Source: Planctomycetota bacterium (lineage in GTDB: Bacteria; Planctomycetota; PUPC01; DSUN01). Taken from it: 64,000 bases of DNA. Within the stretch, counting starts at the first letter, position 1, and every line of letters starts with the position of its first letter. The stretch is taken from contig DAOOIT010000006.1 of the NCBI GenBank assembly GCA_035384565.1, positions 62,001 through 126,000 of the forward strand. The letters run 5' to 3'. A program made the position numbers and the translations under genes. Below, piece by piece: positions 56,985 through 64,000 of the stretch. The notes below the pieces were generated by a model. It saw only the letters and a list, made by a program, of their open reading frames with translations, ran no database searches and was not told the origin of the DNA.

Positions 56985-59543
56985 ATGAGCACCCCCAAAC
57001 CCACCGAGGGCGCGAGCGTCCGCATCGTGCCGCTGGCCATCTTCGCCCTGCTTCTGATCATCCCCTTCCTCAACTTCGAGTTCACGCTCTACCGCTCGAC
57101 GCTGAAGCTGTTCGTCTTCGAGAGCACGGTGACGCTCTTGTGGGGCTACCTGCTCTGGGAGTGGGCGGCGGGCCGCCTGGGCCGCACCGGGTGGCCGGCC
57201 TGGTGGCTCTTCGCTCCCGTGGGGCTCTGGGTGGCGTGGGGCGCCGCCACGTGTGTGTGGTCGCACCAGGCCTGGCTGGCGCGCGGCGGGCTGGTGCAGG
57301 GCGTCTATGGCGCGGCGGGCGCCTTCGGGCTCGCCCTGCTGCTGCACGAGCGCGAGAACCGCCACATGTTCGTGGCTGCCGCGGGCGCCGTGGCCTTCGC
57401 CCTGGCCTTCTTTATGTTGCTCTACTATGGGGACCCACGGGCGAAGTTCCTGGGGGACGTGGACGGGCTCGACGGACGCGAGGCGGGCGCGGCGTTCCTC
57501 CTGCTGCCGACGCTGGCCGCCGCCGCGGCGCTCTATCACCTGGGGAAACAGGAGAGCGAGGCCGGCTACCGCCGCGTGCTGTGGACCGCCGTGCTCCTGG
57601 CCGTGTTGCTGCTGGCCGGCCTGCGCACGCGGGTGCCGGCGTGGCGTTACGCCCTGGGCGCGGGGCTGGTGGTGCTCGTGTGGCGGATGCTGCCGCGATG
57701 GCGCCTCGCCGCGCTGGCGCTTCTCGCCGTGCTGGGACTGGCCGTGGCCCATCGCGAAGTCGCACAACGAGCCGTGGCGCTCGAGTACCTCAGCCCTCTG
57801 CGCAGCGCGCGCAACGCCGTGCTCGATAGGGCCGCCTGGGGCCTGCTCCGCGGCGCCTCGCTGCCGCGCCTGGTCGCGGGACACGGGGTGGGCGCCTTCT
57901 TCCTTGTCTTCGACCGCGAACGCCCCGTGTGGACTTACGGCGTCAGCTATGGGGACGAGGTGGTGGGCCACGCCTCGCGCCAGCTCGTCGAGGAGTTGGT
58001 AGAGCGCGGGCTGGTGGGAGTGGCCATCGCCGTGGTGGTGGGGCTGGCCTGCATGGTGGCGGGGAGCCTCGTGTGCCGCCGGGCGCGCGACGGACTCGAT
58101 GCCGCCCTGGGTGCCGGCCTGGCTGCCGCCGTGGTGGCTTTGGGCGTGTTTGCGTGCTTCTCCAATGGCGCCCTCGGGTTCGGCTCCGGCATGATGTTCT
58201 GGGTGGGCCTGGGCCTGCTGGGCGCACTGACCGTGGAGTGCAGCCGGCCGGCGGGCCTTAGCTGGTCGCCCGAGGAGGCCCTCGCCCGGGCCGAGGCGCG
58301 GCGGCGCCTGCGATGGAGTGCCGTGGCAGCGGCGGGCCTGGCGGGAGTGATCGGCATCGTGGCGTGGGGGGCGCTCGCCGCCAGGCCGTTCTGGGCCGAA
58401 TACTGCCTCCGCGAGGGACAGGCAGAGAACTCCGCCTGTCAGCGGCTCCTGGCCCAGAAGCGGCTAGGGGAGCGCAACTTGCACGCTCGGCGAGCGGCCG
58501 TCCAGCAGATGCGGGCCGACCTCGGCGGGAAGCTGCGAGCCGCTGAGAAGGAGTTGGCCGCCGCGACGGCCGCCCACGAGGAGGCTGTGAAAGGCGGGGG
58601 CGACGTGGCGCCGCTGCTTGCCCGCAAAGAGGCGGCTGCCGCCACGGTCGAGAAGCTGCGCGCCGAGGCGAAGAGGGCGCCAGGCCAGATCGAGGCGACC
58701 CTTGCCGACCTGGAGGAGAGCCTGCGCGCCACCACGGCCGAATACGAGGAATCCGCCGCGCGGGTCACCCTCTACCTGCGGCGGGCAGCCACCCTGAGCC
58801 TCGGCGACCGCGTGTGGCTGAACGCCCAGACCGAACGCGCGCTGTCGGACTCCGCCAACGGCAATCACCAGGCTGCGGCGGAGCGCCTCGAGGGGCTCGA
58901 AGCCCTCTGCGGGCCGGCGTTCGCGCTGGACGTCGTGCGGGCCGGCTGCTACGTGAAGCTGAAGCGGCCCGCCGAGGCCCACGACCTGTATCACCGGTAC
59001 TCCCACAAGAACCCCTTTGGGGCGCTCTGCACCCTCTTCACCCCCAGAGCGCCGTTCTACGAAGACTGGTTCGCCCTGGTCGCCGACGAGCGCCTGAAGA
59101 AGAGCCCGCGAGCCGCGAGCTGGGCCCGCGACTTCCTGGCCTCGGCGTCGCTCGGCCTCGCCTGGTATCCCGATCACTATGGCCTCCTGCTTCTCCGGGG
59201 CGAGATGCTCTACAGGTTCGGCGAGAAGGATCGGGCCAGAGACGACATGATGGCCGCCGCCGCGCTCATCGAGGATGCCCTCCGGAACATCAGCGGCCCG
59301 TTGCCGCGCGCCACGCTCTACTTCGAACTCGCCAACGCCAACATCCACTGGGACAAGGCCAAGGCCGTGAAGGCGGCGAAGCAGGTCTTCCTGGAGAAGG
59401 TGGACTTTCGCGACCCTCAGGCCCAGCAGGTGCTCTTCAAAGCTCAACAGATTCTCCGCCGGCTGGATCCGGCCAGCCTGGAGAAGCCCGCGCCCCCAGC
59501 CGATGGCACAGGCCAGGCGCCCAAGACGCCTGCCACCCCATAA
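56985..59543 (+). CDS. O-antigen-ligase-like membrane protein with coiled coil and TPR end
   Basis: An 852-residue inner-membrane protein. The first ~480 residues carry about ten or eleven hydrophobic helices, beginning VPLAIFALLLIIPFLNFEFTL, and long loops with HASRQLVEELVERGLVG (the Wzy/WaaL-like segment common in O-antigen ligase/polymerase proteins). A charged coiled coil follows (about 490-600: AAEKELAAATAAHEEAV and similar), then helical repeats of TPR type to the end (HQAAAERLEGLEALCG, AVKAAKQVFLEKVDF). The acceptor is unknown, and the polymerase/ligase function is inferred from topology. It has its own strong promoter; the ATG at 56985 follows AAAGGGCAG. It lies 21 bases before the fused ABC gene, so they may be co-transcribed. 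Confidence 0.72.
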   Translation: MSTPKPTEGASVRIVPLAIFALLLIIPFLNFEFTLYRSTLKLFVFESTVTLLWGYLLWEWAAGRLGRTGWPAWWLFAPVGLWVAWGAATCVWSHQAWLARGGLVQGVYGAAGAFGLALLLHERENRHMFVAAAGAVAFALAFFMLLYYGDPRAKFLGDVDGLDGREAGAAFLLLPTLAAAAALYHLGKQESEAGYRRVLWTAVLLAVLLLAGLRTRVPAWRYALGAGLVVLVWRMLPRWRLAALALLAVLGLAVAHREVAQRAVALEYLSPLRSARNAVLDRAAWGLLRGASLPRLVAGHGVGAFFLVFDRERPVWTYGVSYGDEVVGHASRQLVEELVERGLVGVAIAVVVGLACMVAGSLVCRRARDGLDAALGAGLAAAVVALGVFACFSNGALGFGSGMMFWVGLGLLGALTVECSRPAGLSWSPEEALARAEARRRLRWSAVAAAGLAGVIGIVAWGALAARPFWAEYCLREGQAENSACQRLLAQKRLGERNLHARRAAVQQMRADLGGKLRAAEKELAAATAAHEEAVKGGGDVAPLLARKEAAAATVEKLRAEAKRAPGQIEATLADLEESLRATTAEYEESAARVTLYLRRAATLSLGDRVWLNAQTERALSDSANGNHQAAAERLEGLEALCGPAFALDVVRAGCYVKLKRPAEAHDLYHRYSHKNPFGALCTLFTPRAPFYEDWFALVADERLKKSPRAASWARDFLASASLGLAWYPDHYGLLLLRGEMLYRFGEKDRARDDMMAAAALIEDALRNISGPLPRATLYFELANANIHWDKAKAVKAAKQVFLEKVDFRDPQAQQVLFKAQQILRRLDPASLEKPAPPADGTGQAPKTPATP

Positions 59544-59564
59544 CGCCTCCGCCGCGAGACGCCC

Positions 59565-61985
59565 ATGCTCCGTCGCCTCCTCGCCCTGCTTCTCCTGACA
59601 GCCGCCGCGGCTCCCCGGCCCGTTGGCGCAGGCCAGGGCCACCCGCCCATCACACTCCGGTACTTCCTCGGCTGGACCCTCGGGGCCGGCGATCAGGACG
59701 TCCTCCAGGAGTTCGAGCGCCGCAACCCCGGCCTCAAGGTCGTCGCCGGCCTCAGCGCGTCCCGCAACATGGTCGAGGACCCTCAGCGCCTCCTGTGCGC
59801 CATCGCCGGCGGCGACCCGCCGGACCTCGTGATCTTCGATCGCTACGCCGTCGCCGAATGGGCCGCGCGCGGCGCCTTCATGCCCCTGGACGAGTTCATC
59901 GCCCGCGACCACGACCAGCCCGACGGCATCAAGGCAGGCGACTACTTCGACGCGTGCTGGGACGAGGCGCGCTGGGAGGGCAAGGTCTACGCCATCCCCA
60001 CCGGGACCGACAACCGCGCCCTGTTCTACAACAAGGACCTCCTGCGCGCCGCCGGCCTCGTCGGCCCCGACGGCGAGGCCAAGCCGCCCCGCACCTGGGA
60101 CGAGTTGGAGGACTATGCCCTCAAGCTCAGCGAGTTTACCCGCGACGCCGCGGGCGCCATCACCGGCATCCGCCGCATCGGCTTCATCCCCAACTACGGC
60201 AACGCCTGGTTCTACTTCTACTCGTGGCTGAACGACGGCGCGCTCCTCAGCCCCGACGGCCGCCGCTGCACCCTGGCCGCACCCGAGAACGTCGAGGCCA
60301 TGCAATACGTCACCGACCTCTACGACAAGCTGGGCGGCGCGCGCCTCGTCTACGCCTTTCAGTCGTCCTTCCAGGGGGCCGAGCTGGACCCCTTCCTCAC
60401 TGGCCGGGTGGCGATGAAGGTGGACGGCAACTGGGTTCTGGGCGGGATCGGCTACTTCCGCCGCGAACTGAACTTCGGCGTCGCCCCGGCCCCGATGCCG
60501 CGCAAGCGCCTCGAGGCGGGCAAGCCCTACATCTCGTGGGCCGGCGGCTGGTCGTGGGTGATCCCCAAGGGCGCGCGGCATCCCGAGGAGTCGTGGCGGC
60601 TCATCAAGTGGCTCGCCAGCGAGGAGGCCACGCTCATCGTCCACGACGCCGCTCGCGAAGCCAACCAGGCGCAGGGCAAGATCTTCATCCCCGGCCTCAA
60701 CGCCAACAAGAAGATCACGCAGACGCTTTATCGGCGCTATCTGGCCGAGGACCCGAACGTCGAGCAGAAGTTCCGCGACGCCTATCAGGTCTTCATGAAT
60801 CTGCTCCCGGAGAGCCGGTTCCGTCCCGTCACACCTGTCGGCCAGTTTCTCTGGAACCAGCAGGTGCGGGCGATGGAGGCCGCCATCTACCACCGCGGCA
60901 CCGTCGAACAGGTGCTCCGGCAGCACGCGGCCGAGGTGCAGCACGAGCTCGACCGCATCTACCGCATCCGCACCGAGCCTGTGGTGAACTGGAGCGTGCC
61001 GCTGATCGCCTACATCGCGGCGCTCGTGGCCACGGCGGCCATCCTGTGGTGGCGCCACAGCCGCCTGAGCCGGAGCAAAGGCTACTTCCGCCGCGAATAT
61101 CGCGCGGGCGTGGCCTTCGCGCTGCCTTGGATCATCGGCTTTATCGTGTTCACGGGCGGCCCCATCGTCTTCTCGTTCATCATCAGCTTCTGCGAGTACG
61201 ACGTGCTGTCGCCCGGCCTGTGGGTGGGCACGAGCAACTATCGCTACCTCCTCGCCGAGGACCCCGTTTTCTGGAAGTCGCTGGGCAACACACTCTTCAT
61301 GCTCATCGGGCTGCCCCTTGGGATGGCTGTGAGCCTTGGCCTCGCCATGCTCCTGAACCAGAAGGTCAAAGGCATGTCGGCCTGGCGCACCTTTTTCTAT
61401 CTGCCCGCCATCATGCCCGGCGTAGCGGCCGCGCTGCTGTGGGTGTGGATGTTCCAGCCGACCCATGGGCTGCTGAACCGCCTCTTCGACATCGTGGGCC
61501 TGAACTGGCTGCTCGCGCGCCTCGGCGTGAGCGTGCCCGTGCTGTGGCTTCAGAGCGAGTCCACCAGCAAGCCCGCCCTGATCCTGATGGGCCTCTGGGG
61601 CGCAGGCGCGGGCATGATCATCTGGCTCGCGGGGCTCAAGGGCATCCCCGAGCATCTCTACGAGGCCGCCGAGATTGACGGCGCGGGGCGCTGGGGCAAG
61701 TTCCGACACATCACCCTCCCGATGCTCACGCCCTACATCTTCTTCAACCTGCTGATGGGCATGATCGGCACGCTCCAGGTCTTCGAGAGCGCGTACATCA
61801 TGACCGCCGGCGGCCCGGTGGATTCCACCCTGTTCTTCGGCTACCATCTCTTCAATAACGCCTTCCGCTTCTTCCGCATGGGCCAGGCCTCGGCCATGGC
61901 CTGGGTGCTGTGCGTCATGGTGCTCATCATCACCGCCATCCAGCTTCGGACCGCGAGGATCTGGGTCCACTACGAAAGCGAATGA
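59565..61985 (+). CDS. Sugar ABC importer: solute-binding protein fused to a MalF-type permease
   Basis: An 806-residue fusion. The signal/anchor MLRRLLALLLLTAAAA is followed by a complete family-1 binding domain (residues ~25-430: LRYFLGWTLGAGDQDVLQEFERRNPGLKVV, DPPDLVIFDRYAVAEWA, YAIPTGTDNRALFYNKDLL, GRVAMKVDGNWVLGG). A helical region ends in a membrane helix at about 477-497 (VPLIAYIAALVATAAILWW) and a basic cytoplasmic stretch (RHSRLSRSKGYFRREYRAG). The rest is a full MalF-like permease (516-806) with the EAA loop YEAAEIDGAGRWGKFRHITLP near 699. Topology is consistent: binding domain outside, core in the membrane. Normally these are two proteins. The partner permease follows 6 bases downstream. 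No ATPase gene is present. Confidence 0.9.
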   Translation: MLRRLLALLLLTAAAAPRPVGAGQGHPPITLRYFLGWTLGAGDQDVLQEFERRNPGLKVVAGLSASRNMVEDPQRLLCAIAGGDPPDLVIFDRYAVAEWAARGAFMPLDEFIARDHDQPDGIKAGDYFDACWDEARWEGKVYAIPTGTDNRALFYNKDLLRAAGLVGPDGEAKPPRTWDELEDYALKLSEFTRDAAGAITGIRRIGFIPNYGNAWFYFYSWLNDGALLSPDGRRCTLAAPENVEAMQYVTDLYDKLGGARLVYAFQSSFQGAELDPFLTGRVAMKVDGNWVLGGIGYFRRELNFGVAPAPMPRKRLEAGKPYISWAGGWSWVIPKGARHPEESWRLIKWLASEEATLIVHDAAREANQAQGKIFIPGLNANKKITQTLYRRYLAEDPNVEQKFRDAYQVFMNLLPESRFRPVTPVGQFLWNQQVRAMEAAIYHRGTVEQVLRQHAAEVQHELDRIYRIRTEPVVNWSVPLIAYIAALVATAAILWWRHSRLSRSKGYFRREYRAGVAFALPWIIGFIVFTGGPIVFSFIISFCEYDVLSPGLWVGTSNYRYLLAEDPVFWKSLGNTLFMLIGLPLGMAVSLGLAMLLNQKVKGMSAWRTFFYLPAIMPGVAAALLWVWMFQPTHGLLNRLFDIVGLNWLLARLGVSVPVLWLQSESTSKPALILMGLWGAGAGMIIWLAGLKGIPEHLYEAAEIDGAGRWGKFRHITLPMLTPYIFFNLLMGMIGTLQVFESAYIMTAGGPVDSTLFFGYHLFNNAFRFFRMGQASAMAWVLCVMVLIITAIQLRTARIWVHYESE

Positions 61986-61991
61986 GGCCGC

Positions 61992-63671
61992 ATGGTTGAA
62001 TCGCGCGGAATGCGGGGGCTGGGCAGGCGGGCAACGCTCTACGCGCTGCTGATCGGCGGCTCCATCCTCTTCTCCATCCCCTTTGGCTGGCTCTTGCTCT
62101 CCAGCTTCAAGACCAACGACGAGCAGTTCCGCGACCCGCCGACCTGGCTCCCCCGCCCCCCCTCGGCGGCGAAGGTCTCGCCTTATGTGGCCCGCGACGA
62201 ATTCGACGAGATCGCGCGGCCACGAGCCTGCCCCCGCGCGCGATGGGACGAGGCGCGCCCGCTCCTCGTCGAAGCCACGCGCCAAGCGGTCAAGGCCGCA
62301 GGTCTGCCCCCGGCCGCCGTGCCGGCCGATGCTCTGCGCGACGAGGCCGTCGAGGGCATCGCCTTCGCTGCCGGCCAGAACGTCGCCGACCACGCCTGGT
62401 TCGAGTCCCTCGAAACCCTGCGCCAGAAGTGGCTGGCCCAGGTGACGCCCAACCTGATTCAGAATTGCCGCGACCGGGCCTATAAGCGCTTCCTCATCGG
62501 CCCGATTCGCGCCAAGAGCGTCGAGCAACAGGAGGAGATCCTCCGCCGCGACGAGCCGATCGCCGCCGTGTGGCAGGTCCAGGGTGGTGCCCTCGCCGGC
62601 CAGGCGACCGAGGGCCGCCCGTGTGCGCTGCTCTCTTACGCCTTCGAAAAGGGGGCGAACCGCGAGGCCACACTGACGGCCGTCTTCCCCCTCAGCTTCC
62701 CCGTCGAGAGGATGAAGAAGCTCATCCTCAGCCTGCGGCCCGACCACTCGTGGAACGCCCTCGACTGCACCCTGGAGGCCGAGGGGCAGCAGTGGGAGAG
62801 CGCCGAGCCCTACAACGCCGGCAGCGACCAGTGGCAGGAGCTCGTCTGGCAGTTCCCCAGCGACGACGACACCTCGATGAAGGTCAAGAGCTGGATCGTG
62901 CTGAGGCCCTCGGGGGCGAGCGGCTTCGCCGAGCCGGGCAGGATGCGCCTCACGCTCACCCTGCGCGGCCGCACCCGCGCCGAGGCCTGGGGCACGAAGC
63001 TGTGGAACAACTTTTGCTGGGCCTTCAAGCACATGCCCTTCTGGCGCTACGTGGCCGTCAGCTCGTTCCTGTGCCTGATGAACATCGTGGGGCAACTCCT
63101 TGGCAGCTCGCTTGCCGCGTACGCCTTCGCGCGGCTCAAGTGGCCGGGGCGCGAGTTCTGCTTCATGCTCCTCCTCGGCACCCTGATGCTGCCGGGGGCG
63201 GTCACCATGGTGCCCTCGTTCCTGATCTTCAAGAACCTCGGTTGGTACAACACCCTGCTGGTGCTGTGGGTGCCCAGCTTCTGCGGCTCGGCCTTCAACA
63301 TCTTCTTGCTGAGGCAGTTCATGCGCGGCATCCCGAAGGATTTGGAGGACGCGGCGAAGATTGACGGCTGCTCCTACCTGGGCGTCTACCGCCATGTGAT
63401 CCTGCCCAGCATTGGCCCCGCCTTGGCAGCCATCGCCATCTTCACCTTCATGGGCTCGTGGAACAACTTCATGGGTCCCCTCATCTTCCTCAACGACCAG
63501 TCGAAGTACCCGCTGGCGTTGGGCATCTTCGGGCTTCAGACCCAGGCCGGCGGCAACTTCGGCCTCATCATGGCGGCCAGCGCCCTGATGGCTCTGCCCG
63601 TCGTCATCATGTTCTTCTTCTGCCAGCGCTATTTCATCCAGGGCATCACCCTCACGGGAATGAAGAACTAA
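61992..63671 (+). CDS. MalG-type sugar permease with a ~300-residue extracytoplasmic insertion
   Basis: A 559-residue permease, about twice the usual length. TM1 (LYALLIGGSILFSIPFGWLLLSSFKTND, about 16-40) and the five later helices, including SFLCLMNIVGQLLGSSLAAYAFARL and the EAA loop EDAAKIDGCSYLGVYRHVILP near 451, match CUT1 MalG proteins. Between TM1 and TM2 (about 45-345) a large domain is inserted. Its first half is helical (RDEFDEIARPRACPRARWDEARPL). Its second half is beta-rich and jelly-roll-like (AAVWQVQGGALAGQ, ALDCTLEAEGQQWESAEPYN, MRLTLTLRGRT). It would face the outside beside the fused binding domain, and carbohydrate binding is inferred. The ATG at 61992 lies 6 bases after the fusion gene stop. 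Confidence 0.9.
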   Translation: MVESRGMRGLGRRATLYALLIGGSILFSIPFGWLLLSSFKTNDEQFRDPPTWLPRPPSAAKVSPYVARDEFDEIARPRACPRARWDEARPLLVEATRQAVKAAGLPPAAVPADALRDEAVEGIAFAAGQNVADHAWFESLETLRQKWLAQVTPNLIQNCRDRAYKRFLIGPIRAKSVEQQEEILRRDEPIAAVWQVQGGALAGQATEGRPCALLSYAFEKGANREATLTAVFPLSFPVERMKKLILSLRPDHSWNALDCTLEAEGQQWESAEPYNAGSDQWQELVWQFPSDDDTSMKVKSWIVLRPSGASGFAEPGRMRLTLTLRGRTRAEAWGTKLWNNFCWAFKHMPFWRYVAVSSFLCLMNIVGQLLGSSLAAYAFARLKWPGREFCFMLLLGTLMLPGAVTMVPSFLIFKNLGWYNTLLVLWVPSFCGSAFNIFLLRQFMRGIPKDLEDAAKIDGCSYLGVYRHVILPSIGPALAAIAIFTFMGSWNNFMGPLIFLNDQSKYPLALGIFGLQTQAGGNFGLIMAASALMALPVVIMFFFCQRYFIQGITLTGMKN

Positions 63672-63672
63672 T

Positions 63673-63687
63673 GCGTGAAGCGTGAAA
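63673..63687 (+). repeat. Short GCGTGAA tandem
   Basis: GCGTGAAGCGTGAAA between the permease and the CBM9-like gene. The minus-strand word GCGTGAAACGTGA at 31812-31800 is nearly the same, in the gap between the binding-protein gene and the MalF-type gene. Confidence 0.45.
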
Positions 63688-63699
63688 GAGGAGCTGCCG

Positions 63700-64000
63700 A
63701 TGCTTCGCGTCACCACACTCTCATGCTTCTTGGTGGCTGCCGCGAGTGCGGCGGAACTGCACAGCCCCACGATCGCGCTGCCGCTGATGGCGAAGGCGCC
63801 GACGATTGACGGCGCCATCGGCGAGGAGGAGTGGGCGGGGGCGACGCGGCAGATTGGCTTCTCGTCGCACGGCAAACGCCACCTCACCAGCCGCGAGGGC
63901 GTCTTCTGGCTCGGCTCCGACGGCAAGGAACTCTTCATCGCAGTCAAGACCGAGCTGCCCCCGGAGGGCGGACTGCTGACCCGCGTCCAGCCCAAAGAGA
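63700..64000 (+). CDS. Secreted CBM9-like sugar-binding protein (3' truncated by window)
   Basis: The ATG at 63700 (GAGGAG 7 bases upstream) begins a signal peptide (MLRVTTLSCFLVAAASAAEL). A segment then reads IDGAIGEEEWAGATRQIGF and later GVFWLGSDGKELFIAVKTELP. This IDG-x-EEEW start and the FxxxxDxxxLY/FIAV strand are typical of the CBM9-like/DOMON-type fold that binds sugars. The window ends after about 100 codons with no stop, so its length and any further domains are unknown. It lies 28 bases after the permease gene and is probably in the same operon, which fits extracellular polysaccharide use. Confidence 0.72.
   Translation, partial: MLRVTTLSCFLVAAASAAELHSPTIALPLMAKAPTIDGAIGEEEWAGATRQIGFSSHGKRHLTSREGVFWLGSDGKELFIAVKTELPPEGGLLTRVQPKE

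Noticed and set aside
58464..63995. A 1843-codon open frame on the minus strand
   Set aside because: It is the shadow of strong third-position GC bias in the plus-strand genes. Those genes (polytopic protein, fused importer, MalG-type permease) have clear families, while the minus frame has low-complexity, Ala/Gly/His/Asp-rich content and no domain.
1..64000. tRNA, rRNA or CRISPR array
   Set aside because: No T-loop-like GGTTCGAATCC words in a cloverleaf context, no 16S/23S blocks, and no regularly spaced direct repeats with unique spacers were found by reading; the palindromic repeats are not CRISPR-like.

Overview
The window is GC-rich DNA (roughly two thirds G+C by eye), gene-dense, with short operons on both strands and clean sigma70-type promoters in several intergenic gaps. 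No rRNA or tRNA gene was recognised, so taxonomy rests on gene content. The mix points to the Planctomycetes-Verrucomicrobia-Lentisphaerae group, most likely an uncultured planctomycete-like anaerobe or facultative anaerobe. The pointers are a PASTA-free Ser/Thr kinase fused to PD40 repeats and a DUF1080-like domain, a HzsA-related dihaem PD40 protein, a DUF2961/GH172 enzyme, a DUF3568-like lipoprotein, paired OmpA lipoproteins, an aldehyde ferredoxin oxidoreductase and Rnf subunits. This is inference and the phylum is not certain.

Layout, 0-10 kb: the 3' end of an aldehyde ferredoxin oxidoreductase with an overlapping MoaD-like gene; a TPR protein, ribosomal protein S20, and the TldD/TldE protease pair in one run; a PcrA/UvrD helicase; a short orphan N6-adenine methylase overlapping an FHA-GAF-sigma54 activator. 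10-20.5 kb: a four-gene minus-strand envelope operon (membrane protein, HTH-transmembrane protein, two OmpA lipoproteins); a 1 kb non-coding gap with palindromes and a cluster of DnaA-box-like 9-mers; a four-gene operon (D-aminoacylase, peptidase C26, TIM-barrel isomerase-like, GNAT); a PpiC chaperone and an SH3-like protein. 20.5-33.2 kb: a secretin-N-domain-like protein, a HzsA-related cytochrome-like protein, GH172, then a convergent minus-strand operon with a complete sugar ABC permease set, its tethered binding protein, and a GH9 cellulase-like enzyme.

33.3-46 kb: an isolated rnfE-rnfA pair behind a perfect-consensus promoter, a secreted LolA-like protein, a small lipoprotein, a 1391-residue multidomain glycosidase-like protein carrying translated palindromic repeats, an active HtrA and a catalytically dead HtrA paralogue, and a GH57 branching enzyme. 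46-57 kb: two perfect palindromic repeats, a 1328-residue receptor-like Ser/Thr kinase, rarA, 5-formyl-THF cyclo-ligase, holA, and an NtrC-type two-component system. 57-64 kb: a polytopic O-antigen-ligase/TPR-like protein, then a second sugar ABC importer of unusual build: the binding protein is fused to one permease and the other permease carries a large extracytoplasmic insertion. The window ends inside a CBM9-like secreted protein.

Functionally, the region combines polysaccharide capture and degradation (GH172, GH9, the GH-like giant, two ABC importers without a local ATPase), glycogen branching (GH57), envelope quality control (HtrA, PpiC, OmpA lipoproteins), and signal transduction (FHA/sigma54, NtrC, Ser/Thr kinase). 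The most unusual items are the fused/inserted ABC importer, the pseudo-protease HtrA paralogue, the 2 x 5 PD40 kinase, and the dispersed palindrome and simple-repeat families that occur both between genes and inside coding sequence.
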